From Oncomelania hupensis (Eukaryota; Mollusca; Gastropoda; Littorinimorpha; Pomatiopsidae): a DNA stretch of 64,000 nucleotides. The notes beneath the pieces are model-generated. The model was not told the DNA's origin and did not search any database. It worked only from the letters and a program-made list of their open reading frames with translations. Shown here one piece after another: positions 33,236-46,588 of the stretch (position 1 is the stretch's first letter; each line of letters starts with the position of its first letter). A program made the position numbers and the translations under genes. The stretch lies in contig CM072511.1 in assembly GCA_036898135.1 (NCBI GenBank), forward strand, positions 33,301,324 through 33,365,323, in the 5' to 3' direction.

Positions 33236-34390
33236 TATCATATCCTAACCTATTACGTAGCTCGAAAGTCGTTGGGGCACCATAGATGATCGTTTAACCA
33301 GTGTACTCCATCTTTCTCTGTCCTCAGCAGTCCTCATGGCTTCACTCAATGTCAAGCCAGTCCATTCTCGAATGTTTTCTTCCACCTCTTTTTCTGTCTC
33401 CCTCTTCTTCTTCCTCCTTGCTCCGTGCCTTGCAGGATGGTCTTTGCGAGGCCTGATGTTCCGGTGATGTGGCCAAACCATCAGAGATTCCGATTTTTCA
33501 CCACTGTGAACAAGTCATCGTGTTGTCCAATGGCTTGGGTGATGGTCTGTCGGACTTCATCGTTGGTGATGTGCTGGGTATAGGAAATGACCAGAAGTCT
33601 TCTGCAGCATCTCTTCTCCATGCTTAGTATTTTTCGTTGTAGGTTTCCTGTGAGGGTCCATGTTTTGCAAGAGTATAGGAAGATAATGATGATTCGACAA
33701 GGGAACTCCGTAACCTTACCTTGGAGTGTAGACTGATTGTCCTGTCTTTTTCAAATGGGCAGCCGCTGTTTGTGCTATCTTGGAGAGGACTTCCTGTCGG
33801 GACCCACTGTCTGTTACAATTGCTCCTAAATATTTGAAGCTGTACACCCTGTTGAGGGATTGGCCTTGGACGTTGATGTCCGTGTTGAGGTCATTGGTGT
33901 TGTTGGTCATCATTTTGGTCTTCTGGAGGTGGTGTCAAGCCTCTGTACTAGATGTACTTGCCAAGGTTCTCATTGGCGGCATCTGTAATTGCTGAGTTGA
34001 AGGCGATGGCTATGGTGTTGACATCTATTTCACCAGCTCCCAAAATGAGCAGTGGTGCAAATTTCCATCCAATTATAGCTAGGGATATTTCTGCCACCTC
34101 CAGGTCTTGCAGTTTGTTCAGTCTGGTGCACTTTGCTTTGTTCACTCTCTTCAAATGGAGCCGGAAAGACATCATCACGACCGACCAGCTCGGTGTTCGC
34201 TCACCGAATCCAAACACCGTGCGGATCTTGCTAAGCTGTCCATCAGTAACACATTTATCTCCTCCGTTCTGGTGGTCAACGGAAAGTGCAATCCTTGGTG
34301 ACCCTTGCGACGACCGATCCTGTATGGAGTAAACAGTTCTATTCATGTCATGGTGTGTTTTGGGCAAAAAAGACCTGGCGGGAGCCAATT
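33236..34390 (-). pseudogene. GGATA-tailed LINE, copy 4, with RT core deleted
   Basis: On the minus strand, from 34390 down: the post-endonuclease linker (VVMMSFRLHLKRVNKAKCTR near 34120-34190; LGAGEIDVNTIAIAFNSAIT near 33985-34045), a junction near 33950, then the late RT region (FKYLGAIVTDSGSRQEVLSK near 33780-33845). The C-terminal basic domain follows (VEENIREWTGLTLSEAMRTA) and the tail is degenerate (33228-33252). The whole RT palm, including the catalytic ADD box, is missing at the junction. The part beyond 34390, to about 34600, may be more of the same element but is not recognisable. Confidence 0.8.
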
Positions 34391-34609
34391 CTCTCCAGGC
34401 TGTTGGCCACAGCCGAAATCCACGATTATAGAGTGTCTCGCCTTGGTCCCGAGCACGTGGTCGTTGAACCTAAAGTAACGTGAGGTTCCTCCGCCCTGGC
34501 CGGTGACTTCTCTGTAGAAGACTTTTACCCAGTGATACCGTGCTGACATCACCCCTGTTAGTCGCCTCTCACGACACGCCGGGAAACGTTGGGTCTATTC
34601 TATTCTAAT

Positions 34610-35230
34610 TCAGTGCCCGAATCCACAGCGATATGTAGGAAAAGGGACTATACCGTTTAGGCGCGACATGGTCTATGACTTCCGAAGGGTAATAGTCTAT
34701 AAGCAGGCAATAATTACATGATCTTGTTCATGGGACATAATCATCATTTTATGGTAAAACGGATTAGAAATGGTCATTACATTATAAAATTAAAATAAAA
34801 AGTTATAAAATAGATAACAAAAATAAAATAAAATCACATAAATTAAAAAATAGCATAACATTAAATAAGATACTACTATATTAAATTGAATTAAAGTACA
34901 TTACATTGAACCAGTTTAATCTTTTGTGTGCAAGTGTACACTTTTGCTTTGGCTAGTAGACTTGTATGCAGTATACCGATGTGCAAGCCGTTCAGATAGA
35001 GTGCATAGTGCTAAGATATATTTAACAGCGTATCTGAGCCTTACGAGACTTAAACCCTAGCATTGTTTAAAGAATATGGCTCAGCAGGCCCAGCCTTGCT
35101 GCTTGGTTAGCTGTCTGTGTGGACTCGGGTGCCTCTTGAAGCCAATTAACTCACATCATACCCGCTGAGCCTGACTTTGGAGTGTCACAGCTAACCCCTT
35201 GAGTAAAGCAGGATATTGAAGCACGAGGAG
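34610..35230. other. no gene recognised
   Basis: AT-rich sequence, with AAATAAAATA-rich stretches at 34780-34900. Confidence 0.4.
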
Positions 35231-35236
35231 AGAGTA

Positions 35237-35237
<1 letters not shown>

Positions 35238-35288
<51 letters not shown>

Positions 35289-35315
35289 GGGGACTTACAG
35301 GCAGACAGAGACACG

Positions 35316-35388
<73 letters not shown>
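35238..35388. repeat. (GA)n microsatellite, two blocks
   Basis: GA dinucleotides at 35238-35285 and 35320-35388, separated by a short non-repeat. Confidence 0.95.
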
Positions 35389-35391
<3 letters not shown>

Positions 35392-35529
35392 GACAAACAC
35401 ACAGACATAGAGACACAGGCAGACGGAGAAACAAAGACAGACAGAGTTCAATTTTGACAAACAGGGAACCGTTATCCGAAAATATTAAACGTCCCAGTAA
35501 TTTAGACAACCAGTATTGAGATTTCAACG

Positions 35530-36360
35530 GTTTAGATATTGAAGGCCTAGAAACTATACCATCTCCCCGATAAAACTATATGACCAACAAAAAATAACTG
35601 ATAGCGACCAGAAAAGGAGGTAGGTACGTAATAATAGCATCCGATGTACTTACCGGTACACAAAGACTGCCCAAGTGCACTTTTCCACGTGCATTCTTAT
35701 GAGAAATGTTTTATTGCTCATAGAAAAGTGTTTTATCGTCCAAGATCTTATAGCTAGGTTGTCAACAGTTGGAACAATCAGTGAAGTCTTTCTTAAAAGC
35801 TAAATGGGCATCATAATTATGCACTACAGCAGAAAAATCTGGGTTCATAATGGCGTTCCTATAATTTAAAAAAAAGCGCACTTTTAGTACATAGGGATCG
35901 CCCACCCGGAAAGTGTACTAGGAGTAGGGCCTATAGCGGAAGGCATAGCATGTCGTCATTGCAGCGCCTCACGCTAATCTCTTTCCAAGCAAAATTCAAA
36001 TGAAAGTTTGGAACTCTTTCTAATGGGATGGCTGTAACAATGGTGAACAGACAATTACAACGATAAACAAAACCCCCCAACATTATATATAATTATGGTC
36101 GCACTCTCTTTTAATTATAAGTTATTTTAGATTGTACCTTTTTTTAAAACCCCGCGCTGCCTTGGGTGGAGATAATGTGTACGGGGTATGGACTTAATAA
36201 AATGTCTGTCTTTCACACCAACCCCTGTAGCAACTTTTTCGGAAATTGTATTTTCTGCAGAGGTGGTCTTAATTTGATGAGATTACCTCCTCCTTATATG
36301 TAGTAAAATCTGTCTACTTGGTTTGGCGGGTTTCGTGATTAAAAAAAATAACTTATGAGT
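35530..36360. other. no gene recognised
   Basis: Unique AT-rich sequence with no exon-like segment. Confidence 0.4.
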
Positions 36361-36362
36361 AA

Positions 36363-36655
36363 AAAGGTAAAGGTAAAGGTAGTCCCATAGCCTTGTGGCC
36401 GTAGGGGAGCGTGATGTTGGAGATCACACTTATCTTGGGCCAGCGTAATGAGGGTGATGCCCAACTCTCTCCCTCGCTGCTTTACCTTCCCCACCCTCAA
36501 GAGAGTAGGTACTCAATCACAGTTGAGTCAACTGGGGGCGTTGTTGTTTGTCGCTTCACACCTTAGCGGTCACCCATCCAAGTGCTAACCGCACCGGACG
36601 GTGCTTCACTTTCGACACAGTAGCGAGTGCTCCAACCACTGCACTATCCGACTTA
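36363..36655 (-). repeat. 5S-rRNA-like SINE (SINE3 type)
   Basis: Read on the minus strand, the right part contains CGGTTAGCACTTGGATGGGT, which closely matches the conserved 3' half of 5S rRNA, including its internal promoter region. The element ends in a TTTACC-type simple tail, seen on the + strand as GGTAAAGGTAAAGG at 36366-36380. SINEs with 5S-derived heads are called SINE3. It is a retrotransposed repeat, not a 5S gene, because the rest does not follow 5S rRNA. Confidence 0.65.
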
Positions 36656-36659
36656 TGAG

Positions 36660-38155
36660 GTTGTTCCAATATATTATATTTTCACGTTTTCTTTCTTTAA
36701 TTTTGTTGTTAAGAGATATTAAGGGACTAGGGACGCAATGTGCAGGTTTTTGATTGTAACGATTATTCAACAGTAGTCAACAGCAATGCCACATACAGGT
36801 ACCGTGATCCGTCTGTCGCGTCCAACAAGCAGCTGGAGCGAGGCAATATATTTTTAGCCATGTTTCCGCTTGGTTCACGCCTTTAGACAGTGGTCTGTTA
36901 TATTAGCCTCACCTTCCGTGTTTGAAAGGTCAGGTGAGTGAAAAGAAGGGGGTCTGTGTAGGTGTGCGTTGCATTCGCACCATCTCGTCAAAGTGTTCAC
37001 ATCAGCTGAAATCTGCAGACTCCCTCTGCTCATGAACTCGCCCTTTCCCAACACCAGATTGAACTTGACACACCAAGTCGGCACTGCGTGACATCAGCTG
37101 CAGCTACTACCGAAAGTACTATGTCTATGATGAGCTCTGTTTTCCGTTCAACTGCCCGAACCAGGCGACATGACTGTATACATCTATTATAGCTATACTG
37201 GAATTTTAATTATTGGTTTACTTACGCTAATATTAAATAGAATGACCATTGATTTTCCGACAAATCCCCCCCCCCAAAAAAAAAAAAAAAATATATATAT
37301 AAATAAAATAAAATAAAATAAATACTTTTTTTTTTGTGTGTGTGGGGGGGGGGGGGGGGGGCAATAAAGTCAAATTTTCTCTAATCGAAGAGGAAAGACA
37401 AAAACTCGAGCTGTATTTTACTTCAACTGTTACCCTAAAACTCTGTGTGAGGAGCGGTGCCAGCAATTTTATTGGAGGTCCTGAATCAACTTGTGGCTGT
37501 GATAAATATGTACTATCTACAGGGACATGCATCGTAGCAGTTCTAATGCATTGACACGGTCACCATTCCCCCTTTACACTCGTGGCTGTTCAAAATACTT
37601 CCAATATTGTTTAGAAATAGGTCTACATTTATTCGTAAAGATATTATTTTACCCTACCACTTTTTCACCCTGCAAATTCATCGAACTATCTTTGCATCTT
37701 ATTTTCCTTATAAGAGTTATGCATGTCTGTACGTTTCGTCCGTATAGGACTGGCAGTTCTTGAAGGCCCTGTAATGTCTAAATTCGTACTCTGCAAAGAC
37801 TGAATGTCTTTCTTTGTTCAGCTATTATCTTTTTACTTCAGCTTCCATTACAAACGTCTTCTACAATTTCCATCTTACACTCTAGTTTTATAAACTTATA
37901 CAAGGTGATCTACAGTAGGTCTATTAGTTGACTTGGCCCTACATGTACATGTATATTCTTTTCTGTGCGTTTGTAGAGCTAAAGATCAGTCAAAGTACTT
38001 TCGCGCATCATTTGTACTCATTTCACCTCAAATGACTGTCTTTAAATGTCATAAGGTACAACTAAGATACTGTTTGAAGTGTTAAGCTTATTGACTTACA
38101 AGTATTTTGCCGAGTTTCTTTCAAGGTCCCGAAGTGCAGTTTACGATTTTCTCTC
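36660..38155. other. no gene recognised
   Basis: Includes a C-run, A-run and G-run cluster at 37266-37362. No splice-bounded open segment stands out. Confidence 0.4.
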
Positions 38156-38161
38156 TGTAAC

Positions 38162-38296
38162 ACAGGCGCTTGTATCACGACACGCGAGCGCCTATGCCTG
38201 TGACGCGTCTCCCTTTGGTTATCTATAATACTAGTTAACCAAAGGGAGACGCGTCACAGGCATAGGCGCTCGCGTGTCCTGATACAAGCGCCTGTG
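38162..38296. mobile_element. hairpin MITE (CACAGGCGC type)
   Basis: A near-perfect palindrome: CACAGGCGCTTGTATCACGA… (from 38162) pairs with the reverse complement ending …TGATACAAGCGCCTGTG (38296). The arms are about 60 bases and the loop about 14. Such a structure would fold into a long hairpin. The terminal block is shared with 6992-7060 and 53700-53816. Confidence 0.75.
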
Positions 38297-38349
38297 CTCT
38301 GTAAGTAGCGCAGCGCCTATATTTTATTGAATGAATGTACGCTCACATT

Positions 38350-38472
38350 CTCAGTCAGCGTGTGTTGGTAATAAATATGCTCAGTCAACGTTTATTGGTA
38401 ATAAGTATGCTCAGTCAGCGTTTGTTGGTAATAAGTATGTATACTCAGTCAGCGTTTGTTGGTAATAAGTAA
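38350..38472. repeat. 30-bp tandem repeat, four copies
   Basis: The unit TCAGTCAGCGTTTGTTGGTA plus ATAAGTATGC starts at 38351, 38381, 38411 and about 38445. The last unit is preceded by a small ATGTATAC insertion. Confidence 0.9.
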
Positions 38473-38479
38473 ACTATCT

Positions 38480-41400
38480 TCACAGAGTAGACCTCTCTTA
38501 TGTATTTTTAGACACGGTATACTAGTGCTTACATCTAGACTTATCATTACAAACGTTTTGCTTTGAATTTTACTGCGAAGTACAAGTATTTTACCGAGTT
38601 TTCTTTAAGGTTAAGAAGTGCAGCTTTACGACTTTCTCTCTGTAGGTAATAGCGCCTGCAGCTCATTGAAAGTTCTGGCGCTTCCTTAAAGTCCAAAAGG
38701 CAGAACTAATGGAATCTTCCGATCAAAAATTAAAAAAACAAAACAAAAAAAAACCCACAAAAAAACAACAACCGGAGGACAATTGTTTTTATTGTTCCAA
38801 CCGTACCTGATTACAAGATTACAACTTACAAAACTTGGAGCTGCTGTTAAATTTAAAAAAAAAAAAAAAAAAAAGGTCGCTACATTTGGAGAGATTTTGA
38901 ACAATGTTTTATTTGTAGTTAGATTAACAGCCCTTTATACAATAGGAATTAGGTGGATATAAGCAACCAGGGAAGAAAGTCGTGAATATAATGTGGTATC
39001 TGGGCAGATGACGTCACGACCAAAACTGTGGCAGTGAATGTAGGCTACTTCAAGACTTGCACGGAGACCATACTAGCGAAGAGACAAACTGTCGACCTAC
39101 TATCTAGCTGTCCATCAGACTGTTCTTGATCATTCTCATGGCTCAGAGACCGATCAACGGTACTCCATTCTATCAGGTTCGAACATGAGTCGCTTAACAG
39201 ATTGAGGCCCAAGTGGGAGTTCGTATGCACACGGGCTACCTGCTTATAGCCTACTGCATGTAGCCTACCAAACAGTATTCATCAGAAAAAGAACCTATCC
39301 TCCTGATGACCCAAGTTTGAAATTGGCGACGTTTTTATGGATATGCATTGCGCGCATGCGCGCACGCCACGTGTTTGCAATGAAAGCTAAATATGCTGTG
39401 TGTCGACCTAACACCTTAGTGCACTACAACACACGATTAGCGCGTGCAGTGGAATGCACTGCTCGCTGTATGACATCTTGAATCGTGTGTTTTTTTTGCT
39501 CACTGTTGCACACTGTCGCGATATGACCCTGTAGACCAGTGACCTTTGTAAGAGTTGACGGCTCGGTGGGGAGGGGGGAGGGGGGGTCACTTCAAAAGGG
39601 AGGAAGGCGACAAGCACACTCTTACCTGTGTGGCCAATTCATCGTCGTCTTAAGAAAGTATTGCGAGAGTCCGACACTCACAACGCGTCCAGCTCATTCG
39701 ACATTCTGTTTCTCTCGAAGGCCACCGATACTCCACGTACAGAAGATCCGAGGCTCACAACGCTGCATTCCACTTTCTATTAGTAGTATTAGTAGTATTT
39801 GCCATTAATACTCAGTGTACATCAGTAAGGAAGAAGCCACACGCTTTTAATCTCTTCCGCGTATGCTCCAAATTTTGTTGTTTGAAACTTCCATCTTATT
39901 CCTATGCATTTCGTTATTTACTCTTTCATTCATCAATTTTTTTTATTTTGTTCATTCATCGATACCTTCGTGTATTCTTTCATTCTCTCACTCACTCATT
40001 CTGTCATCATCCTCATCATCATCGTTACCAACAGCATCGACTTCGCGATGTCTTGCATTGCGGCCCATCTTCATCAGCATGCATGTTAGTAACAATAATA
40101 GGCTTTCATCGTTCATGTAGTGCTAACTGCTGAGGAATTTTCCCCACGAAACTCCCCTTTATATGTCTAATATTCCTTTGTAAGTGCACAACTAGAATGT
40201 ATAAAATCCGACTTTCCATTCCCATTCCTTCTGTGTCGCCACAGCAGCGCTTTAATTATTTGCCCTTGTTCTGTCATAAAGTCCACTCTTACTGTCTCCA
40301 CCCGAACAATGTTATTACATTACTTGCCACACGTTTTAAAAAAAAATTATTTAATTTGTGTAACAACCATTAAATTTGTAGTTGGGGAAAAAAAGGACAA
40401 ATTCTCTACACGATAATAATAAGGTATGGTTCATGCTTCAGTCTGGGGTTTGTTGTATGTTTCTCGCAACAAGGGTTTTACAGCATAATCCTTCTCATAT
40501 CCTTAAAGTAGTCACTTGCACCATGTTGACTTATTACGGCACGTTTGTTGCTGTCCAATAATCCGCAGACAAAAGGTTTAGAGCTCTGTCTCTCTTTCGT
40601 TTTCACAATCCACTGCTAACAATACTTAAACGTAGAGTAGAAAATGCGTTGAAAAACAATAAATGTAGGATCATTATTTATTTTTCCTAATAAAGAAATA
40701 ACTCGATATAATCTAGAAATCAGAAATGGAGGATATTAAAGCAGAACAGATTTCCGATTAGGCTTATATTTATGGGTGCCTTTGTTTCCTCACGAAGACC
40801 ACGAGAAGTGCTCGAGTACAGACAATTCTGCAATTTGGGCTAAATTTTAAATTTCCTATTAACTATTTCGTAGTTTAGTTCCATCCAGCCCAGGGCATCT
40901 TGGCTTTAACTAAGAACATATCTACTGCACACCGGACAGTGCATGAGAAATTCTGAATGAGCTGTTGTCAGCCTAGAGAATGGTCAGGTATGAAGATACT
41001 GTCAACACTATTTGTTCTGCCGCCAGGGAAAACTGTCCAAAAATGTCTGACACTTGACTCAAAGGGAGTCCATGCATTTCGCGGTGGTGGAAGCTGTCGC
41101 TAAGAGCGTAAAAGTTGATGTTCGGTCAGAAAACACACGTTGTTGCGCCTCTTAGCATGCACGTGCCAAATACTTGTAAGGATTTCGTCTCGCGCCTTCC
41201 CTAAGGCTGATGTCTATCTTCTGTAATGCATTCAGCTCTCCCTACGCGCCCACATCCACCCTATTTCCACTAAATTTTCTGCGTTATCTTTCTTCCTCTT
41301 TTTATTTTCCGTTTCATGTTTTCTCTTCGTTCGTATTTCTACTATTCTCCTATTTATGACCTTTTTCCTTCCGTATTTCCTTTCCCGGTGGTTTGATTTG

Positions 41401-41520
41401 TTCTGTTGGAAATAAAACAACAGCAACAACAACTTCAACAGCAACAATTTTGTTGCGAAATGTTGCGATTCAGCGCCACCTAAACTGAAAGCAGGTTTAT
41501 TTCAGCTGTAACCTAGCCGT
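38480..41520. other. no gene recognised
   Basis: Mixed unique sequence with A-rich runs (38730-38765, 38857-38873). A block at 38580-38670 partly repeats 38098-38160 (ACAAGTATTTT.CCGAGTTTC and CTTTCTCTCTGTA). No coding segment was recognised on either strand. Confidence 0.4.
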
Positions 41521-41539
41521 TATCTCTCTTCCCTTTGTC

Positions 41540-42020
<481 letters not shown>

Positions 42021-42642
42021 AAGAACCACCGCCGAGTTGCCCCGCGACTGCTGGAGATTGACACAGTAGTAATGTACTACACACTACCAATCCTGGCAGT
42101 ACTTCTAGTCAAACTGACATCTAGCACAAGTGACGTCACGTCACACGAACTCACCTGCCAACAAAGCAACAGTCACAAACTAGACTTTCAACACGCTCAT
42201 TGGAATAAGCTAGGTTACTTTTCTTTAGCTTTACCGCTCATCCAAAAAAATGGTTATTTTCACAGACCAACGAAGTTATTCTCAAAGATAACTTAATCTT
42301 CTAACAACGCTGCCAACTGTCTGCAACTAAACAAACAGTCACTGCCTAATCAGCCCTGTCAATTTTCTCTAGAGAATTCAAAATCATAAGAAGATCAAAG
42401 ACACTCAACAAAAATTGGTCTTTTTTCTTTGTAACTCTAGACTGCAGTGCGCACATTAAAAAACTTATTATATTTGATCATACTCTGTCTTGCACTCGGA
42501 AGGTTATAATCTTCGCTCATCTTTCGCTACCGACACGTGCACTCCGTGAAATTATCCATCCACCTTTCACCAATCCCTATTCACTTCAGCTATATTATCC
42601 ACTCTCTCACTTGTATTTATCCAAACTATCTGAGACAAAATA

Positions 42643-42926
42643 CAGTACTCCTCGCTTAAGGTGACCCCCCACGGGACCAAATTTTTGTTTGATCTTATCC
42701 GAGGGGCACCCTAAACAGTCCTCCGATAAGATCAACTACCAGTAAAAAAACTTGATCTTATACGAGGTGCTAAATTTGTTTGTCGTGTGACAGTGTGTGA
42801 CTGTGTGTGTGTGTGTGTGTGTGTGTGCATGTGTGCACGTTGGTGCGCGTGTATGCATGTATGCATTACTGTATATGTATTTTTTGTGCGTGTGTATGAT
42901 GCATAAGCATCTCTCAAACTCTCAAA
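42643..42926 (+). mobile_element. Tigger-like MITE, truncated copy
   Basis: It starts TA|CAGTACTCCTCGCTTAAGG and matches 44538-44850 almost base for base, through CCCACGGGACCAAATTTTTG, a GT repeat and TCTCAAACGAACGGATG. The similarity then stops, so the right half is missing. Confidence 0.75.
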
Positions 42927-44537
42927 CGAACGGATGATTGTATTAACGTCCTTATTAATTGTGTTACGTCCTTATTGATTGTGTTTACGTCCTTGTTGAT
43001 TATGTTAACTTCCCTATTGGTTAAACATGTTATATTTATTTTTATTATTACAAATACAATGTATATAATTACAAATACAATGTAATTCACTGATTTAAAA
43101 TCTCTCTCTCTCTCTCTCTCTCTCGTAGAATGTTTAAAATGGTAAAGAACACTGCACCTTTTAAAAATGCGTGGGGGTCAAAGCAGAAGTACTTTCTGTG
43201 GGAATAAAGCATATGGTCTGCTTCTCTTTTAGTTGTCAGACTTATCTTCAAACAAATATGATTTGGCAAAAAATAAAATGAGTGGCATTGCCTGAACACA
43301 ATGTGCTTATCAAAGATGACCCTACTATTGGACTTTCCAGAAAGTTACGTTTAGTAAAAATACGTTTAGTATTGTATTAATGTAAGTAAGCATGTTGTCT
43401 CCGCGCCGAGCAGTGATAGATTTTCTCAATACCAAATTTCTCTCTATACCTCCCTCTCTCTCCCTCTCTCTCACACAAACACACGCGCGCTCACACACAA
43501 ACACACACACACACAAACACTCATTACATTCACAGACACTACATTTAAGAAAACGCATATTGGATTTGATCTTAGCATGTGGTGATATCCTCATATGCGT
43601 GCATAATGTTGTTTGTCAAGGAGAAGGTAGAAGTATGACAATGGCTTACGTTACAATGGTTAAAGTTTAAACAAATAACTGCTGATAGGTTCCTAACGAT
43701 GAAACTTCAAGGATTGTAACAGATCCCTCTAAATGACACTAAGCTGTTCACCCAATATTTATGTTTAATTTTGGCCCTTGTGTTTTCTTGTTGGCTGAAG
43801 AACCCTTGGGGATGATAAAGCGATTCAAGAAAGCTGTCTTGACTTGAATTGACTTGACTTGAACATTAGAAGATTTGTATATTTTAACCTAAAAGATCAG
43901 TTTCCACTTCGCCTGAACCTCTAACCTGGTAGCCTATATCAGGCAATGCTGTAATTTTTGATTAGGTATTATCACAAGAATAGGTTAAATAAACTATTAA
44001 GCAAACAAAACTTTAAAAGGCCCCAATTTCAGCGTCAGATTCTTTTCAAATTCACAGTGAATATTGCCTCGCCGGAATATAAAAACAAAAATTAAACCCA
44101 AACTAACGTTTTGTTTTTTTGAAACGTACAATTTTTTTTAATACCAATACAACGGTACATTTATTTGATAATTTACTTATTAATAAAATTAAGTTTAAAT
44201 CTAAACATAGCACCACACAGGTGTAACTAGTGGCCTACGCAGTTGGGTGTTTAAATAACAGAGGAAGAGGCGCCTAACTTTCAAGTTTCAAAGCTTAGAG
44301 GTCGAGTTGTGTGCTACCGCCATTGTAATTGCTTCGTGTGAGAAAAATAAAATCGTATTGTATTGTATTGTAAAAATGCAATTTCCCAAATAAACTCATT
44401 ATCAGCACACACAAAAAGCTAGCATATTTCCTTGACACTGTGGCCTCTGTATAGTTTTACTAATCTGTTTACACATCATTATGTCTTTAAATTATATGGT
44501 CTGCACACTGCATAAATACTCCTTATTTACCCAGGTA
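42927..44537. other. no gene recognised
   Basis: AT-rich sequence with a CT tract at 43102-43124 and a CA-rich tract at 43470-43520. A TATTG repeat lies at 44355-44372. Confidence 0.4.
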
Positions 44538-45479
44538 CAGTAATCCTCGCTAAAGGTGACCCCCCACGGGACCAAATTTTTGTTTGATCTTATCCGAGGG
44601 GCACCCTAAACAGTCCTCTGATAAGATCAACTACCAGTAAAAAACTTGATCTTATACGAGGTGCTAAATTTGTTTGTCGTGTGACAGTGTGTGACTGTGT
44701 GTGTGTGTGTGGGTGTGTGTGCGTGTGTGTGTGTGTGCATGTGTGCACGTTGGTGCGCGCGTATGCATGTATGCATTACTGTATATGTATTTTTTGTGCG
44801 TGTGTATGATGCATAAGCATCTCTCAAACTCTCAAACGAACGGATGCAAGCATGCATACACATACACACACTCACACACACACACACAAACACACACAAA
44901 CACATTGACGTGCACGCACGCAAATGAGAATAAAAAATAAAAAGTATGCACCAAGACAGTTACTGGGTGTATTTGCAGAAAACCTTACACAAGTTTAACG
45001 AATTGTTCATTTTGTCTACGCCACGGCACAAGCTTTATCGCTAGTGAAAGAAGTCAATTCAGGGTAAGATCCACTGTGGCAATACGTCCCGCTAGGAAAG
45101 ACATGGCAGATCACAGTTACACCTGTCTACACCGCCCATGGGTCGCACCCTGTCAAAGTGGTTCCCGTGTGTATTGCAGAGTGTCGCATAACGCGGATGC
45201 TGGCTGGACGTGACAGGTGTTCTGGGATGGAATTCCATCTCAAAACAGGAAGTGACCTCATAAATGACGTCATCTGTGACATCAATTTCTCTTAAGCAGT
45301 AGTCTCCTCCATTTGGGAACCAAAACGGGGTTGACGTTATCCGAGGTTTTCCCTTATGCGAGGTGACGCTAAGAGAGGAATTCTAAATGGTACAAAGGTG
45401 TTTGGCCGGGACCAACAACCTGCTTGATCTTATCCGCCTTGTGACCTTAAACGGTAGTGACGTTAAAAGAAGAGTACTG
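44538..45479. mobile_element. Tigger/pogo-like non-autonomous DNA element
   Basis: The left end CAGTAATCCTCGCTAAAGG and the right end (complement of CAGTACTCTTCTTTTAACG) form imperfect inverted repeats, flanked on both sides by TA (44536-44537 and 45480-45481). A TA duplication with CAGT-type ends is typical of the pogo/Tigger branch of Tc1/mariner. The TCTTATCCGAGG/ACGTTATCCGAGG motif recurs near both ends. There is no transposase frame. The internal GT/CA tracts (44695-44745, 44865-44905) are microsatellites. Confidence 0.7.
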
Positions 45480-45527
45480 TACTTCTAGCTGCGCGACACT
45501 ATCAATCTACTATCTTATTCGCTAGAC

Positions 45528-45982
45528 CAGTCACCTACCTTTTTTTTTTTTTTTTTTAAATTGAATCTCTGCCCCAAACTCCTCATTTGTGAACGGGATC
45601 TGTTGGGTCAGCTTTGGAATATTGGACGCATTCTGCCAAATGGTCACTAGGGCTTTCTAAGATGTTATTATTTAGCAATAATTATAGGCATTTATGTGTT
45701 TTGTTAATATTTTACAATGATGTTTATATTCTTTTTTTTTTGTTGTTGTTGTTGTTGTAAACGGGGGTTTGATAAATTAGAGTGCAGCTTCAGCGTCCCC
45801 TGCATGGGATGCCCTTATTATAAAGTGACTGGTTGGCGGAGTGCCTTCAGTGTTACCATTAGGGTTGTTTTAGCAGATCTTTATACGGATCAAGGGTGAG
45901 CCCTCTTTCAACCAAGTTGTGGTCCTGATTCGTCTCTTTGCAGTCCGCTGGACCCTATAAACAATGACTAACTAGCTAACAT
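45528..45982 (+). repeat. dispersed repeat, family B
   Basis: Full-length match to 7700-8145, and its 3' end matches 1-113 (GCTGGACCCTATAAACAATG). It ends in a short ACTAACTAGCTAAC tail. Confidence 0.7.
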
Positions 45983-46319
45983 CATCTTAAATATACTATT
46001 TTTAAAAATAATGTTATTTATTTATTTAAACATTTATTTATTTATTTAAAAGGGAGGATTGTGGAGATGGGTGGGTGTCTAAAATTGTTTAAAGACGACG
46101 ACGAAGATAATGGCGTTTGTGTGTGTGGGTGAGAACGCGCGCGTGTGTGTGTGTTTGTGTGTGAGTTATATGATTTCCAATTTATTGTTTAAGGTTCTTT
46201 ATTGTGTTAATTTGTTAAGAGACAGACTGAAAGATTAGACTTTATAATTAGTCTAAATGATGTATCCCTAATTTTAAAAAAAAAAGTCTCAACGTTTAAA
46301 GTTTCTCTCTGTGCTCGTC

Positions 46320-46329
46320 TGTTTGTCTA

Positions 46330-46362
<33 letters not shown>

Positions 46363-46380
46363 GTCTCTGTCTCTCTCTGA
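46320..46380. repeat. (GTCT)n tract
   Basis: TCTG tetranucleotide run followed by CTCTGTCT. Confidence 0.9.
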
Positions 46381-46531
46381 GTCTGTTTGCCTTTTCAGAC
46401 TCTACAGTTGCACGAGATGTGAAAGTTGATTATCGTGAAATAAGTAAGAGTTGATCCATCGTTGTCAGTGTCCTCATTCACTCTTTATAACTTTAAGAAA
46501 ATATTATGATGTTGTGGACATGTGTGTGCAG

Positions 46532-46588
46532 GTGGCAGCGAGCTGTTTTCTGGCTAGTATCGGGGCGGCCTTGATGACCACGTCCAAG
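46532..46588 (+). CDS. chitin synthase exon: first N-terminal membrane segment
   Basis: Acceptor GTGTGTGCAG|GTG and donor AAG|GTGTGT. It encodes 19 residues, VAASCFLASIGAALMTTSK, phase 0 to 0. The end resembles the 'S(K)GT..LFMTSQ' edge of the first N-terminal membrane helix of animal chitin synthases. Confidence 0.6.

Noticed and set aside
38162..38296. CRISPR-like or rho-independent terminator-like hairpin
   Set aside because: Eukaryotic context; the long palindrome with shared termini is better explained as a MITE.
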